Assembly: GCA_965220825.1 (NCBI GenBank) | Contig: OZ244839.1 | Location: 2,976,001 to 3,040,000 of the forward strand | DNA: 64,000 nt | Direction of reading: 5' to 3' | From: G965220825 sp965220825 | GTDB taxonomy: Bacteria; Pseudomonadota; Alphaproteobacteria; UBA828 | Shown here: piece by piece, positions 16,898 to 25,460 of the stretch | How the letters are laid out: each line of letters starts with the position of its first letter | Position numbering within the stretch: position 1 is the first letter of the stretch | Translations under genes and position numbers: made by a program | The notes under the pieces: generated by a model | Told to the model about the DNA's origin: nothing | Seen by the model: only the letters and a program-made list of their open reading frames with translations | Database searches by the model: none

Positions 16898-17485
16898 ATG
16901 ACGGCCGACGGTTCACGCCGGCCGTTTTCGCGTTCGATCGTGCTGGTGGGATTGATGGGTGCCGGCAAAAGCGCCATCGGCCGGCGTCTGGCCGCTCGTC
17001 TCGGCATGGCGTTCGTGGATTCCGACCATGAGGTGGAGCGCGCCGCGGGACGCCCGGTCGCCGAGATTTTCGCGCATTGCGGGGAGGCGGCGTTCCGCGA
17101 GAGCGAACGCCGGACGATGGCCCGCTTGTTGGCCGGGCCGCCATCGGTGCTGGCGGCCGGTGGCGGCGCGTTTCTCGCCGCTGAAACCCGTGCGGCCATC
17201 AGGGCGCGGGGCATATCGGTCTGGCTGCGGGTGCCTCTCGATGTTCTTGCCGCCCGCGTTGCGCGAAACGACGACCGCCCGCTTCTCAAGGGGGGCGACG
17301 CGCGCGATATCCTGCAACGGCTGATGGTGGAGCGTTATCCCACCTACGGCGAAGCCGATATCGTCGTGGACGGCGGCGACGACCCCCACGAGCGGACACT
17401 GCAGCGGGTGCTTGGCGCGCTCGAGGCCTTTGAGGCAGGGCACGCATCCGCGGCGGGACAGGCTCCGGCGCTGAAGGGCGGCTGA
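16898..17485 (+). CDS. aroK: Shikimate kinase
   Basis: This 195-residue P-loop kinase phosphorylates shikimate with ATP. It has the P-loop GLMGAGKS (18-25), shikimate-binding FVDSDHEVE (39-47), the VLAAGGGAFL segment and the RNDDRPLL lid arginines. The start is placed at the ATG at 16898 because upstream residues lack family similarity, though the frame extends to 16799. The gene is 2 bp ahead of aroB, giving the usual aroK-aroB pair of the shikimate pathway. Confidence 0.95.
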   Translation: MTADGSRRPFSRSIVLVGLMGAGKSAIGRRLAARLGMAFVDSDHEVERAAGRPVAEIFAHCGEAAFRESERRTMARLLAGPPSVLAAGGGAFLAAETRAAIRARGISVWLRVPLDVLAARVARNDDRPLLKGGDARDILQRLMVERYPTYGEADIVVDGGDDPHERTLQRVLGALEAFEAGHASAAGQAPALKGG

Positions 17486-17487
17486 CG

Positions 17488-18666
17488 ATGGCCGGATCCG
17501 CAATGGAGGCCGCCGGCGGCCAGCAGGTGCTCAGCGTCGAGCTCGGGCCCCGCAGCTACGATATCCTGGTGGGTGCGGGCCTCCTGCAGGAGGCGGGCAG
17601 CCATCTCTCTGACGTTCTTCCGGGCCGCTCTGCGATCGTCGTCACCGACCGCACCGTGGCGGAGCTCCATCTCGAGGGCGTGCTGGAATCGCTCCGCGAG
17701 GCGGGCTTCTCATGCTCGAGCCTCACGATGGAGCCGGGGGAGGCAAGCAAGGATCTTGCCGTGCTCGGAACGGTCCTCGACGACATCCTGAGCCGGGGGC
17801 TGGAGCGGACGACGGCGCTCGTGGCGCTGGGCGGCGGCGTCGTGGGCGACATCGCGGGCTTTGCGGCAAGCGTGCTGCTCCGGGGCGTGCCCTATGTGCA
17901 GATACCGACGACGCTGCTTGCCCAGGTGGATAGCGCCGTCGGCGGCAAGACGGGCGTGAACAGCCCGTACGGCAAGAATCTGATCGGCAGCATCTACCAG
18001 CCGCGCCTGGTGCTGGCGGATGTGGCCGCGCTCGAAACCCTGCCGCTGGAGGAACGCCGCGCGGGCTATGCGGAGGTCGCGAAGTACGGTCTGATCGACA
18101 ATGCCGGCTTCTTCGCGTGGCTGGAACGGAACGGCGAGCGGGTGGTCGCCGGAGACAGTGCCTGCATTCAGCGGGCCGTGCTCGCGTCCTGCGCGGCGAA
18201 GGCGCGCATGGTGACGGTGGACGAGCGGGAAAGAGGCCGTCGGGCGCTGCTCAATTTCGGACATACCTTCGGCCACGCCCTGGAGGCCGCCACCGGCTAT
18301 GACGGCTCGCTCCTGCATGGAGAAGCGGTGGCGTACGGCCTGGTGCTGGCCCATCGACTCTCGGCCCGGCTCGGGCTCTGTCATGCGGATGACGCTGAGC
18401 GCGTCGCCGCGCATTTCAAGGCGCTGGGCCTGCCGAGCGAGGCAGGCGACCTTCCCGCCCGCTGCCGGAACCGCGATGCGCTGATCGCTCTCATGCAGCG
18501 TGACAAGAAGGTAGGGGGCGGCCGCGTGCGGTTCATACTCACCCGCGGTATCGGACGTGCCTTCCTCAGCGACGGCGTTCCTCGAGAAGCGCTGGTGGCG
18601 CTTCTCGACGAGGCGTTTGCCGACCCCGCCGGTGTCTCCCGGTCGGTTCCACTCCACCATCCGTGA
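17488..18666 (+). CDS. aroB: 3-dehydroquinate synthase
   Basis: This 392-residue NAD- and metal-dependent enzyme makes 3-dehydroquinate from DAHP. Visible signatures are the NAD-binding VALGGGVVGDIAGFAASVLL, the QIPTTLLAQVDSAVGGKTGV block and the metal ligands in RALLNFGHTFGHALE and LLHGEAVAYG. It lies 2 bp after aroK. The start at 17488 gives a slightly long N-terminus (MAGSAMEAAGG) before the first conserved strand. Confidence 0.97.
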   Translation: MAGSAMEAAGGQQVLSVELGPRSYDILVGAGLLQEAGSHLSDVLPGRSAIVVTDRTVAELHLEGVLESLREAGFSCSSLTMEPGEASKDLAVLGTVLDDILSRGLERTTALVALGGGVVGDIAGFAASVLLRGVPYVQIPTTLLAQVDSAVGGKTGVNSPYGKNLIGSIYQPRLVLADVAALETLPLEERRAGYAEVAKYGLIDNAGFFAWLERNGERVVAGDSACIQRAVLASCAAKARMVTVDERERGRRALLNFGHTFGHALEAATGYDGSLLHGEAVAYGLVLAHRLSARLGLCHADDAERVAAHFKALGLPSEAGDLPARCRNRDALIALMQRDKKVGGGRVRFILTRGIGRAFLSDGVPREALVALLDEAFADPAGVSRSVPLHHP

Positions 18667-18673
18667 TAGGACC

Positions 18674-19960
18674 ATGACGACGGCGACTGCCATCTCCATT
18701 GCGGCGATCGGCCTGCTGATCGCTTTTTCGAGCTTCTTCTCCGGCTCCGAAACCGCGCTCACCGCGGCGTCGCGCTCGCGGCTTCACCATCTCGTGCGCA
18801 TCGGCAACCGACGGGCACAAGCCTTCGAGCGGCTCACCGGCGATCGCGAGCGGCTGATCGGGGCCATCCTGCTCGGCAACAACGCCGTGAACATCCTGGC
18901 GTCGGCACTGGCGACCAGCGTGCTGATCTCCGTCGTGGGCGATGCGGGCGTTGCCTACGCGACCATCGGAATGACGCTAGTGATTCTGGTCTTCGCCGAG
19001 GTCTTGCCCAAGACCTACGCGCTCCGAGACCCGGACCGCGTGGCGTTGCGCGTCGCGCCCGTGCTGATCCCCATCGTGTGGATGCTCTCGCCGCTGGTGA
19101 GCTTGGTGCATCTGCTGGTCTCCGTCACTCTCAAGCTCGTCGGCGCCCCGCGCCGCGTGCGCCATCCGAGTGTCGCCCAGGAGGAGCTCCGCGGCGCCAT
19201 TTCTCTTCATGCCGAAGAGGGCGCCGTGGTGAAGTACGGTCGCGACATGCTCCATTCCATTCTGGACCTCGAGGAGGTGGAGGTGGGCTCGGTGATGACC
19301 CACCGGAAGGCGATGGAGATGATCGACGGCTCCGCATCGCCCGCCGCAATCGTCGATCAGGCGGTGCGCAGCCCCTTCACGCGGCTTCCGGTCTGGAAGG
19401 ACGAGCCGGACAACATCGTCGGGGTGCTCCATGCGAAGGATCTGCTCAAGGCGGTCCGCGCCAATCTCGGCGACCTCGAACGGCTGGACGTGATGGCGCT
19501 CGCCGCACCCCCCTGGTTCGTGCCCGAGACCACGCCACTCGGCGAGCAGCTTCAAGCCTTCCGCGAGCGGCGGGCGCATTTCGCCCTGGTGGTCGACGAA
19601 TATGGCTCGCTCATGGGCCTCGTGACACTGGAGGATGTTCTCGAAGAGATCGTGGGCGAAATCACCGACGAGCACGACGTGACACTGGCGGACGTAGTGG
19701 AGCGGTCGGACGGCTCCTGTCTCGTTCCCGGCACCGTCGCCGTTCGCGCGCTCAACCGGCGCTACGACTGGTCGCTGCCCGACGAGGAGGCGGCGACGGT
19801 GGCCGGCCTGGTATTGAACGAAGCGCAGGACATCCCCGAGGTGGGGGAGAAATTCGCGCTCCACGGCTTCACCTTCGAAGTGTGGGCGCGCAAGCGGAAC
19901 CAAATCACCCGTCTGCGTGTAATCCCGCCAAAGAAGGGTGACGAGGCGGAGGGCGGCTGA
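18674..19960 (+). CDS. CNNM/CBS/CorC family transporter (HlyC/CorC type)
   Basis: This 428-residue protein starts MTTATAISIAAIGLLIAFSS and has a four-helix DUF21/CNNM domain (about 1-190, with SGSETALTAASRSRLHHL). A CBS pair follows (about 210-340, VMTHRKAMEMIDG and LVVDEYGSLMGLVTLEDVL), then a C-terminal CorC/HlyC domain (about 350-425). Members are linked to magnesium or cobalt efflux. The start 8 bp after aroB fits an aroK-aroB-corC transcription unit. Confidence 0.92.
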   Translation: MTTATAISIAAIGLLIAFSSFFSGSETALTAASRSRLHHLVRIGNRRAQAFERLTGDRERLIGAILLGNNAVNILASALATSVLISVVGDAGVAYATIGMTLVILVFAEVLPKTYALRDPDRVALRVAPVLIPIVWMLSPLVSLVHLLVSVTLKLVGAPRRVRHPSVAQEELRGAISLHAEEGAVVKYGRDMLHSILDLEEVEVGSVMTHRKAMEMIDGSASPAAIVDQAVRSPFTRLPVWKDEPDNIVGVLHAKDLLKAVRANLGDLERLDVMALAAPPWFVPETTPLGEQLQAFRERRAHFALVVDEYGSLMGLVTLEDVLEEIVGEITDEHDVTLADVVERSDGSCLVPGTVAVRALNRRYDWSLPDEEAATVAGLVLNEAQDIPEVGEKFALHGFTFEVWARKRNQITRLRVIPPKKGDEAEGG

Positions 19961-19995
19961 ACACCCGAGGTGCGGTCGGATGAGCGGTCGGCCGG

Positions 19996-20271
19996 TCAGC
20001 CGCCGGCTTCATCCGGTGCCAGCGTCTTGAGGGCCAGTGCGTGAATGTCGGTCGCCAACTCGTCCCGCAAGATTTCGTAGACCAGCCGCTGGCGTGCGAT
20101 GCGGGAGAGTCCCGCGAACCGTGCGGAGACGATCTCGACCCGAAAGTGACTCTCGCCCCCGGGCCGCGCGCCGGCATGCCCAGCATGCTGGGCGGATTCG
20201 TCGACGATCTCGAGCCGGGCGGGCTCGAGGGCCCCGCTCAGCTTCTCGCGAATCGTCTCGCGGACCGACAT
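19996..20271 (-). CDS. BolA family protein
   Basis: This 91-residue BolA-like protein starts MSVRETIREKLSGALEPARL and contains ESHFRVEIVSARFAGLSRIA and LKTLAPDE. BolA proteins partner monothiol glutaredoxins in Fe-S trafficking. The ATG at 20271 is preceded at ideal spacing by AGGAGG, so the in-frame GTG at 20280 is not the start. It converges on the corC-like gene with 35 bp between stops. Confidence 0.92.
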   Translation of the reverse strand: MSVRETIREKLSGALEPARLEIVDESAQHAGHAGARPGGESHFRVEIVSARFAGLSRIARQRLVYEILRDELATDIHALALKTLAPDEAGG

Positions 20272-20416
20272 TCCACGCACCTCCTGCTCTTCGCCACAGG
20301 TCCGCCATCCTCATCCGCCACCGCCCGTCCGGTCAACAGCCTGTGGGGGCTTCCGGTCGGCGGAGCGGCGGCGTCGATGGGCGTGGGGAGCCGGACGAAC
20401 GGGCGCTCCCTTCGGG

Positions 20417-21178
20417 CTAATACTGGACCCGCTGGGTGAGGCCGCCGTCCACGATCAGGTTCGTACCGGTGGTGAAGGCCGAGAGCGGGCTCGCGAGGAA
20501 GGCGACGGCGGCGGCGACCTCCTCCGGCGTGCCCATGCGCCCGGTGGGGTTGAGGCCGAGCGCCATGCGATAGCGCTCCGGGTCTTCGGTGCGGCGTTTG
20601 TCCCATATGCCGCCCTCGAAGAGGATCGTGCCGGGCGAGACGCAGTTGGCGCGGATGCCCTTGCCGGCGAGCGCGTTGGCGAGGTTGGAGGTGTGGTTGA
20701 TGATGGCGGCCTTCACCGAATTGTAGGCTCTGGGGCCGCCGAAGCTCTCGACGCCCGCCGCACTCGACACGGTGACGATGGCGGCGGCGTCGGACTCCTC
20801 AAGATGGGGCATGGCGGCCTCGATCGTGCGCACCGTGCCGAGAATGTCGGTTTCGAAGCCCGCCCGCCAGGCGGCTTCATCCGGATCGCCTGCCAGCGCG
20901 CTGACATTGGCCACCACGATGTCGATGCCGCCGAGCCGTTCCGCCATGGCGGCGGTCCAGCGCCGCACCGCCTCGCCGTCGGCGATGTCGGCGGGCGCGC
21001 CCACGACGGAGAGTCCCGCGTCTGCGAATGTCGCGAGCGCTGCCTTGAGGCCCGCTTCGCCGCGGGCGCAGATGCCGACCCGGCACCCTTCCTGCGCAAG
21101 CCGCTCCGCAACGGCGCGGCCGATCCCGCGGGAACCGCCGGTGACCACTGCCCTCTTGCCGGTCAACATCAGGTCCAT
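20417..21178 (-). CDS. SDR family oxidoreductase
   Basis: This 253-residue short-chain dehydrogenase begins MDLMLTGKRAVVTGGSRGIG. It has TGGSRGIG for cofactor binding, a VANVSALAG stretch in place of the usual NNAG, a catalytic Ser in TVSSAAGV and Tyr/Lys in YNSVK, and ends TGTNLIVDGGLTQRVQY. It is a typical 3-oxoacyl-ACP reductase-like SDR with unknown substrate. The frame continues upstream into palindrome copy 2, but the family alignment supports the start at 21178. Confidence 0.9.
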   Translation of the reverse strand: MDLMLTGKRAVVTGGSRGIGRAVAERLAQEGCRVGICARGEAGLKAALATFADAGLSVVGAPADIADGEAVRRWTAAMAERLGGIDIVVANVSALAGDPDEAAWRAGFETDILGTVRTIEAAMPHLEESDAAAIVTVSSAAGVESFGGPRAYNSVKAAIINHTSNLANALAGKGIRANCVSPGTILFEGGIWDKRRTEDPERYRMALGLNPTGRMGTPEEVAAAVAFLASPLSAFTTGTNLIVDGGLTQRVQY

Positions 21179-21283
21179 GGGTGTTACCGCCGCAGTCCAG
21201 TCCCGCCGCGCATTCTCGGCGACGGCCTCGGTGGAGTCGAGCGCGCGTCCCTGCCGATGGCGGCGCCTCTTTTCGTTTTTTTT

Positions 21284-21358
21284 TTGGTGCGCGGGTCTCC
21301 AGGCCCGCATTTTCTTCTCTCAAAAAAACAACAACATGCGGGCCTGGAGACCCGCGCA
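21284..21358. repeat. REP-like intergenic palindrome, copy 2
   Basis: Arms at 21284-21308 and 21334-21358 are 25-bp perfect inverted copies, identical in sequence to the arms of copy 1 and with the same 25-nt loop length. The loop differs: pyrimidine-rich on its left and purine-rich on its right. A T-run precedes it. It lies between two divergently transcribed genes, so it is not simply a terminator. Confidence 0.92.
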
Positions 21359-21449
21359 CCAAGAAAACGATCATCCATCGTCGGCGGCGGGTGGCCGGGG
21401 TGGAGGCGGCTGGTATAGTGCGCGCATCGGTAGACCGGGAGGCAGGCGA

Positions 21450-22304
21450 ATGAAACTGTTGAGAGTGGGCGAAGCAGGCGCCGAGCGGCCGGCCGTCAGG
21501 CTTGAGAACGGCCGTATGATCGACGTGTCGAGCACCGTCCGCGAGATCGACGGGCCGTGGCTGGAAGGCGGCGGCGTGGAACGTCTTGCATCCCGCCTCG
21601 CCGAAGGGACGGACGGGTTCCCCGTCGTCGACGGGTCCGTGCGGATCGGGCCGCCGGTCGCCCGGCCGGGGCATATCATCGCCATCGGCCTCAACTACGA
21701 AGACCACGCCAAGGAGGCGGGGATGGATCTGCCTTCGGAGCCGGTGATCTTTTCCAAGGCGCCGAGCTCCTACAACGGGCCGAACGATCCCGTGCAGATC
21801 CCGGAGGGCAGCGTCGAGACGGACTGGGAGGTGGAGCTCGGCGTGGTGATCGGCAAGCGCGCGCTTAACCTGCCCGATGACGAGACGGCGATGGCGCATG
21901 TGGCGGGCTATTGCATCTGCAACGATGTCTCGGAGCGCACGTTCCAACTCAAGCACGGCCCCACCTGGATCAAGGGCAAGTCCGCGCCCACCTTCTGCCC
22001 CACCGGGCCGTGGCTTGCGACGCCCGATGAAATCCCCGATCCACAGAACCTCGCCATGTCGCTCTCGGTGAACGGCGAGACGCGCCAGCGCGGCAGCACG
22101 AGCACGATGATTTTCGGCGTCGCCCATCTCGTCCGCTATACCAGCCGGTTCATGGCGCTGGAGGCGGGCGATCTGATCTCCACCGGTACGCCGCCCGGTG
22201 TCGGCATGGGGATGAAGCCCCCGGTCTATCTCCGGCCCGGCGACGTGATGGAGCTCGAGATCGACGGCCTCGGCACGCAGCGCCAGCCCGTCGTTTCGGC
22301 GTAG
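21450..22304 (+). CDS. Fumarylacetoacetate hydrolase family protein
   Basis: This 284-residue protein has an N-terminal small domain and a FAH catalytic domain. The core reads HIIAIGLNYEDHAKEAG, then WEVELGVVIGK with the metal-binding ExE pair, GYCICNDVSER and the C-terminal STGTPPGVGMGMKPPVYL. Relatives are ureidoglycolate lyases, acylpyruvate hydrolases and 2-hydroxyhepta-2,4-dienedioate isomerases, so the exact reaction is open. The ATG at 21450 has GGGAGG upstream. The next two genes (PLP enzymes) run in the same direction. Confidence 0.9.
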   Translation: MKLLRVGEAGAERPAVRLENGRMIDVSSTVREIDGPWLEGGGVERLASRLAEGTDGFPVVDGSVRIGPPVARPGHIIAIGLNYEDHAKEAGMDLPSEPVIFSKAPSSYNGPNDPVQIPEGSVETDWEVELGVVIGKRALNLPDDETAMAHVAGYCICNDVSERTFQLKHGPTWIKGKSAPTFCPTGPWLATPDEIPDPQNLAMSLSVNGETRQRGSTSTMIFGVAHLVRYTSRFMALEAGDLISTGTPPGVGMGMKPPVYLRPGDVMELEIDGLGTQRQPVVSA

Positions 22305-22345
22305 GGTACCGCCCGGCCGGCCCGCCGCGCCGCGATTCCCCCGCC

Positions 22346-23746
22346 ATGCCGTCGCCCGCGACCCGCGCCGCGCCGGCGTTCGAGGCGCTCTATGGCGATG
22401 TGCGCGAACGCCTCGATCCGGCGGCGGGCGACGTGCCGCCCGACCGGCTCCTCGCGGTTTTCCGCGACCTCTCGGACCGTCATGACACCGACGTCAACAG
22501 CCCGCTCAATATGGGTTATTTCTGCCTCGATGCGGATGCGGCGTCGGTCGCGGCCATGGACGAGACCAACCGCCGCGGCGCGAATGTCGCGGTGCGGGGC
22601 CAGCATCCGGCATCGGCCGCCTTCGAGCAGTATGCCGTCGATCTGATCCTCGAGACCTTCGGCATGGATGCGCACCATGCGGCCGGCCACTTCACCGCCT
22701 GCGGCACCGAGGCGAACCTCACCGCCGTCATCGTCGCACTCACCGACCGGCTCACGCACCGCAATCCGCGCTGTCGGGCCTGGGACGGCGCCCTCTGCCG
22801 GGACGAGAGCGGGCGCGAGGCGCCCTACGAGTACTGGCGCCACGGCGCCCTGCCGCTGACCGTGCGGCCTGCGGTCTACGTCTCGCCGCAGACCCATGTC
22901 TCGATCGCGAAGAATGTGCGCAACCTGCTGGGCGCCGCATCGGTCCGCACCGTGCCGGTGGATGCGGACCTCCGCATGGATGCAGGCGCGCTCGACCGCG
23001 CGATCGCGAAGGATGCGGAATCGGGTGCCTTCCTGCCCGTCCTCGTCGTGGGCTCCGTGGGCGCCACGCCTTCGGGGATTGTCGATCCGCTCGACGAGAT
23101 CGGCGAAGTCTGTCGCCGCCACGGTGCCTGGTTCCATGTCGACGCTCCCTGGGGCGGGATCGCCGCCTTCTCGCCGCGGCTGAAGGAGGCGTGTCTCGCG
23201 GGCCTCCATACCGCCGATTCGATCATCTTCGATCCGCACAAGACGCTGGTGCCGCTGGGCGCCGGCGGTACCGGCATGTTCCTCTGCCGTCGGCGCGAAC
23301 CCGTCGAGCGCGCATTCAACGTCTCGGGCGGGGCGGTGGAGCGCCAGGAGTTCGCCTATCTTTCGCTCCAGGGCTCGCGGGCGAACGCAGGGCTCCGGGT
23401 GCTCACGGCAATCCTCCGGCCGGAGGCCCTCGCCCGGAGGATCGAGCGGGAGGCGGCGTTGGGCGATGCGCTGAGAGACGGCTTGCGCGGCGCGGGGTGG
23501 GAGATCGTCAACCGCACGCCGCTGCCGGTGGTCTGCGCGATTCACCCGGCGATGCGCACCGGCGCGTTCACGGCGGCGGACGCCGTCCGCCATCTGCGGG
23601 AGGAGGGCGTGCTCGCCTGGGCCGAGGCGCTCCGGCCCGGCGAACCCGAGGCCGTCCGTCTCGGCATCATCAGCCGCCGGACCGGCCGGGAGGCAATCCG
23701 CTATGTGGTCGAGCGCCTGGCCGCCTTCGCGGCGCGCCGGGGCTGA
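22346..23746 (+). CDS. Group II PLP-dependent decarboxylase
   Basis: This 466-residue fold-type I PLP enzyme has GHFTACGTEANLTAVIVAL, the cofactor-stacking YVSPQTHVSIAKN, the PLP aspartate in HVDAPWGG and the Schiff-base lysine in DSIIFDPHKTL. This is the pattern of aromatic-L-amino-acid and glutamate-type decarboxylases. The substrate is unknown. It lies 41 bp after the FAH gene and before a class V aminotransferase, suggesting an amino acid degradation unit. Confidence 0.88.
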   Translation: MPSPATRAAPAFEALYGDVRERLDPAAGDVPPDRLLAVFRDLSDRHDTDVNSPLNMGYFCLDADAASVAAMDETNRRGANVAVRGQHPASAAFEQYAVDLILETFGMDAHHAAGHFTACGTEANLTAVIVALTDRLTHRNPRCRAWDGALCRDESGREAPYEYWRHGALPLTVRPAVYVSPQTHVSIAKNVRNLLGAASVRTVPVDADLRMDAGALDRAIAKDAESGAFLPVLVVGSVGATPSGIVDPLDEIGEVCRRHGAWFHVDAPWGGIAAFSPRLKEACLAGLHTADSIIFDPHKTLVPLGAGGTGMFLCRRREPVERAFNVSGGAVERQEFAYLSLQGSRANAGLRVLTAILRPEALARRIEREAALGDALRDGLRGAGWEIVNRTPLPVVCAIHPAMRTGAFTAADAVRHLREEGVLAWAEALRPGEPEAVRLGIISRRTGREAIRYVVERLAAFAARRG

Positions 23747-23851
23747 AGAGTCGCGCACGGAGACCCGGCGGGGACTCTTGCCGAAACGGCGTCGGGCGCG
23801 TACAGGCAGACCCTGCGGCGTCTCAAGCTGCCCGAACCGACGAGGAGTGCC

Positions 23852-25054
23852 ATGCCCGTAGCTCGCGGCCGCTCGTTTCTGGCCATTCCCGGCCCCACCA
23901 CCGTGCCCGACGAGGTGCTCGCCGCCATGCACCGGCCGGCCGAGGACATCTATGGCGACGACCTGATTGCGCTCACGGCGGGCTGTCTCGACGATCTGCG
24001 GCGGGTCTTCCGCACCGAGGGGCGGACCTACATCTACATCGCCAACGGCCACGGCGCCTGGGAGGCCGCACTCTCCAACGTGCTTTCCCGGGGCGACGAG
24101 GTGCTGGTGCTGGAGAGCGGGAACTTCGCTCCCGGATGGGGCGAAATGGCGGCGGCGCTGGGCATCGAAGTGGAGGTGCTCGAGGCCGCCCCCCGGCGCG
24201 CCGTTTCGCCCGAGGCGCTGGAGCGGCGGCTGCGCGAGGACCGCGCGGGCCGGATCAAGGCGGTGCTCGTCGTGCAGGTGGATACCGCCTCCGGCATCGT
24301 GAACGACATCCCGGCCCTGAGCCGGGTTCTGGCCGCCGCCGGCCACCCGGCGCTGCTCATGGTGGACGTCATCGCATCGCTCGGCACCATGCCGTTCGAC
24401 ATGGACGCCTGGGGCGTGGATGTGGCGGTCGCCGGCTCCCAGAAGGGTATCATGCTGCCGCCGGGCTTGAGCTTCATCGCCGCGGGAGAGAAGGCGCGGA
24501 AGGCCCATGAGTGCGCCGGCCTCCGAACGCGGTATTGGGACTGGACCTTTCGCGAGGGCGAGGCCCACTACATGAAATATTGCGGAACGCCGCCCGAGCA
24601 CATGCTGTTCGGCCTGCGCAAGTCCCTCGACATGCTGTTCGAGGAGGGCCTCGAGAACGCCTTTCGCCGTCACGCGCTGCTCGCCGGCGCGACCCATGCC
24701 GCCATCGAGCGCTGGCGCGCGGCAGCGGGCGGACTCGATTTCAACGTCCTCGAGCCCTCCGAGCGCGCGCCTTCGGTAACGACGGTCCTCCTCGCGGAGC
24801 CCCATCTGAGCCCGCTGCTCCGCTGGTGCCGGGAGACCTGCGGGGTAACTTTCGGTATCGGCCTCGGACCGTTCGACGGACGGGCGCTGCGTATCGCCCA
24901 TATGGGCCACGTCAATGCGCCGATGATGCTGGGTACGCTGGGCGTCCTCGAAGCCGGGTTGATCGCGCTCGATATTCCCCACGGCCCGGGCGGCGTCGCG
25001 GCGGCCGTCGGCCATCTGGGTGCGGAGCTGAAGGTGCTGGGCGGCGGCGCGTGA
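23852..25054 (+). CDS. Class V aminotransferase, serine/alanine-glyoxylate type
   Basis: This 400-residue PLP enzyme starts MPVARGRSFLAIPGPTTVPD. It has the IANGHGAWEAALSNVLSRGD block, VDVIASLGTMPFDMD with the PLP-binding Asp, and the lysine in VAGSQKGIMLPPG. These are hallmarks of serine-glyoxylate or alanine-glyoxylate aminotransferases. It follows the decarboxylase by 105 bp. Which amino donor it uses cannot be read from sequence. Confidence 0.9.
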   Translation: MPVARGRSFLAIPGPTTVPDEVLAAMHRPAEDIYGDDLIALTAGCLDDLRRVFRTEGRTYIYIANGHGAWEAALSNVLSRGDEVLVLESGNFAPGWGEMAAALGIEVEVLEAAPRRAVSPEALERRLREDRAGRIKAVLVVQVDTASGIVNDIPALSRVLAAAGHPALLMVDVIASLGTMPFDMDAWGVDVAVAGSQKGIMLPPGLSFIAAGEKARKAHECAGLRTRYWDWTFREGEAHYMKYCGTPPEHMLFGLRKSLDMLFEEGLENAFRRHALLAGATHAAIERWRAAAGGLDFNVLEPSERAPSVTTVLLAEPHLSPLLRWCRETCGVTFGIGLGPFDGRALRIAHMGHVNAPMMLGTLGVLEAGLIALDIPHGPGGVAAAVGHLGAELKVLGGGA

Positions 25055-25117
25055 GGGTCTGCGAATTGACAGCATCCCGGCGCCTTCTTATGGTGCGCCG
25101 GGTTTCGAGAGGGCGTC

Positions 25118-25243
25118 ATGAAAGTTCGTAATTCGCTCCGCGCTGCCAGGAAGCGCCACAAGGACTGCCAGATCGTGCGCCGCAAGGGCCGCGTGCTGGT
25201 GATCAACAAGCGCAACCCGCGCTTCAAGGTGCGCCAGGGCTGA
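25118..25243 (+). CDS. rpmJ: 50S ribosomal protein L36
   Basis: This 41-residue basic protein starts MKVRNSLRAARKRHKDCQIV, continues RRKGRVLVINKRNPRFKVRQ and ends G. It matches the short alphaproteobacterial L36. Only one Cys remains, so the zinc ribbon ligands of the C+ form are absent (C- type), which avoids a zinc requirement. It is a stand-alone gene, as is common for this protein in the group. Confidence 0.95.
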   Translation: MKVRNSLRAARKRHKDCQIVRRKGRVLVINKRNPRFKVRQG

Positions 25244-25460
25244 TTCCCGGGCGGGCGCACCGCCCGTCGCTGCTCCTTTTCCCGCGCTTCAGGCTCTCGT
25301 CCGGGCCTCTTCGCTTGCGTGCCCCGACCCCTCAACCGGGAGGGGGTGGAAAAGCACGCCGCGCTTGGGGACAATGGCGGCGCGGGCAAGCGATAACGAG
25401 GCTTCCGACCGCCGATAGGGGCGCGCCCTCCGTCCCGGTGGCAAACCTGGGAAATGCGCC

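Noticed and set aside
22226..25075. Very long open frame on the minus strand opposite the FAH/PLP genes
   Set aside because: It is antisense to three well-supported genes, lacks domain features, and arises from high-GC codon bias. Several similar antisense frames elsewhere were rejected for the same reason.
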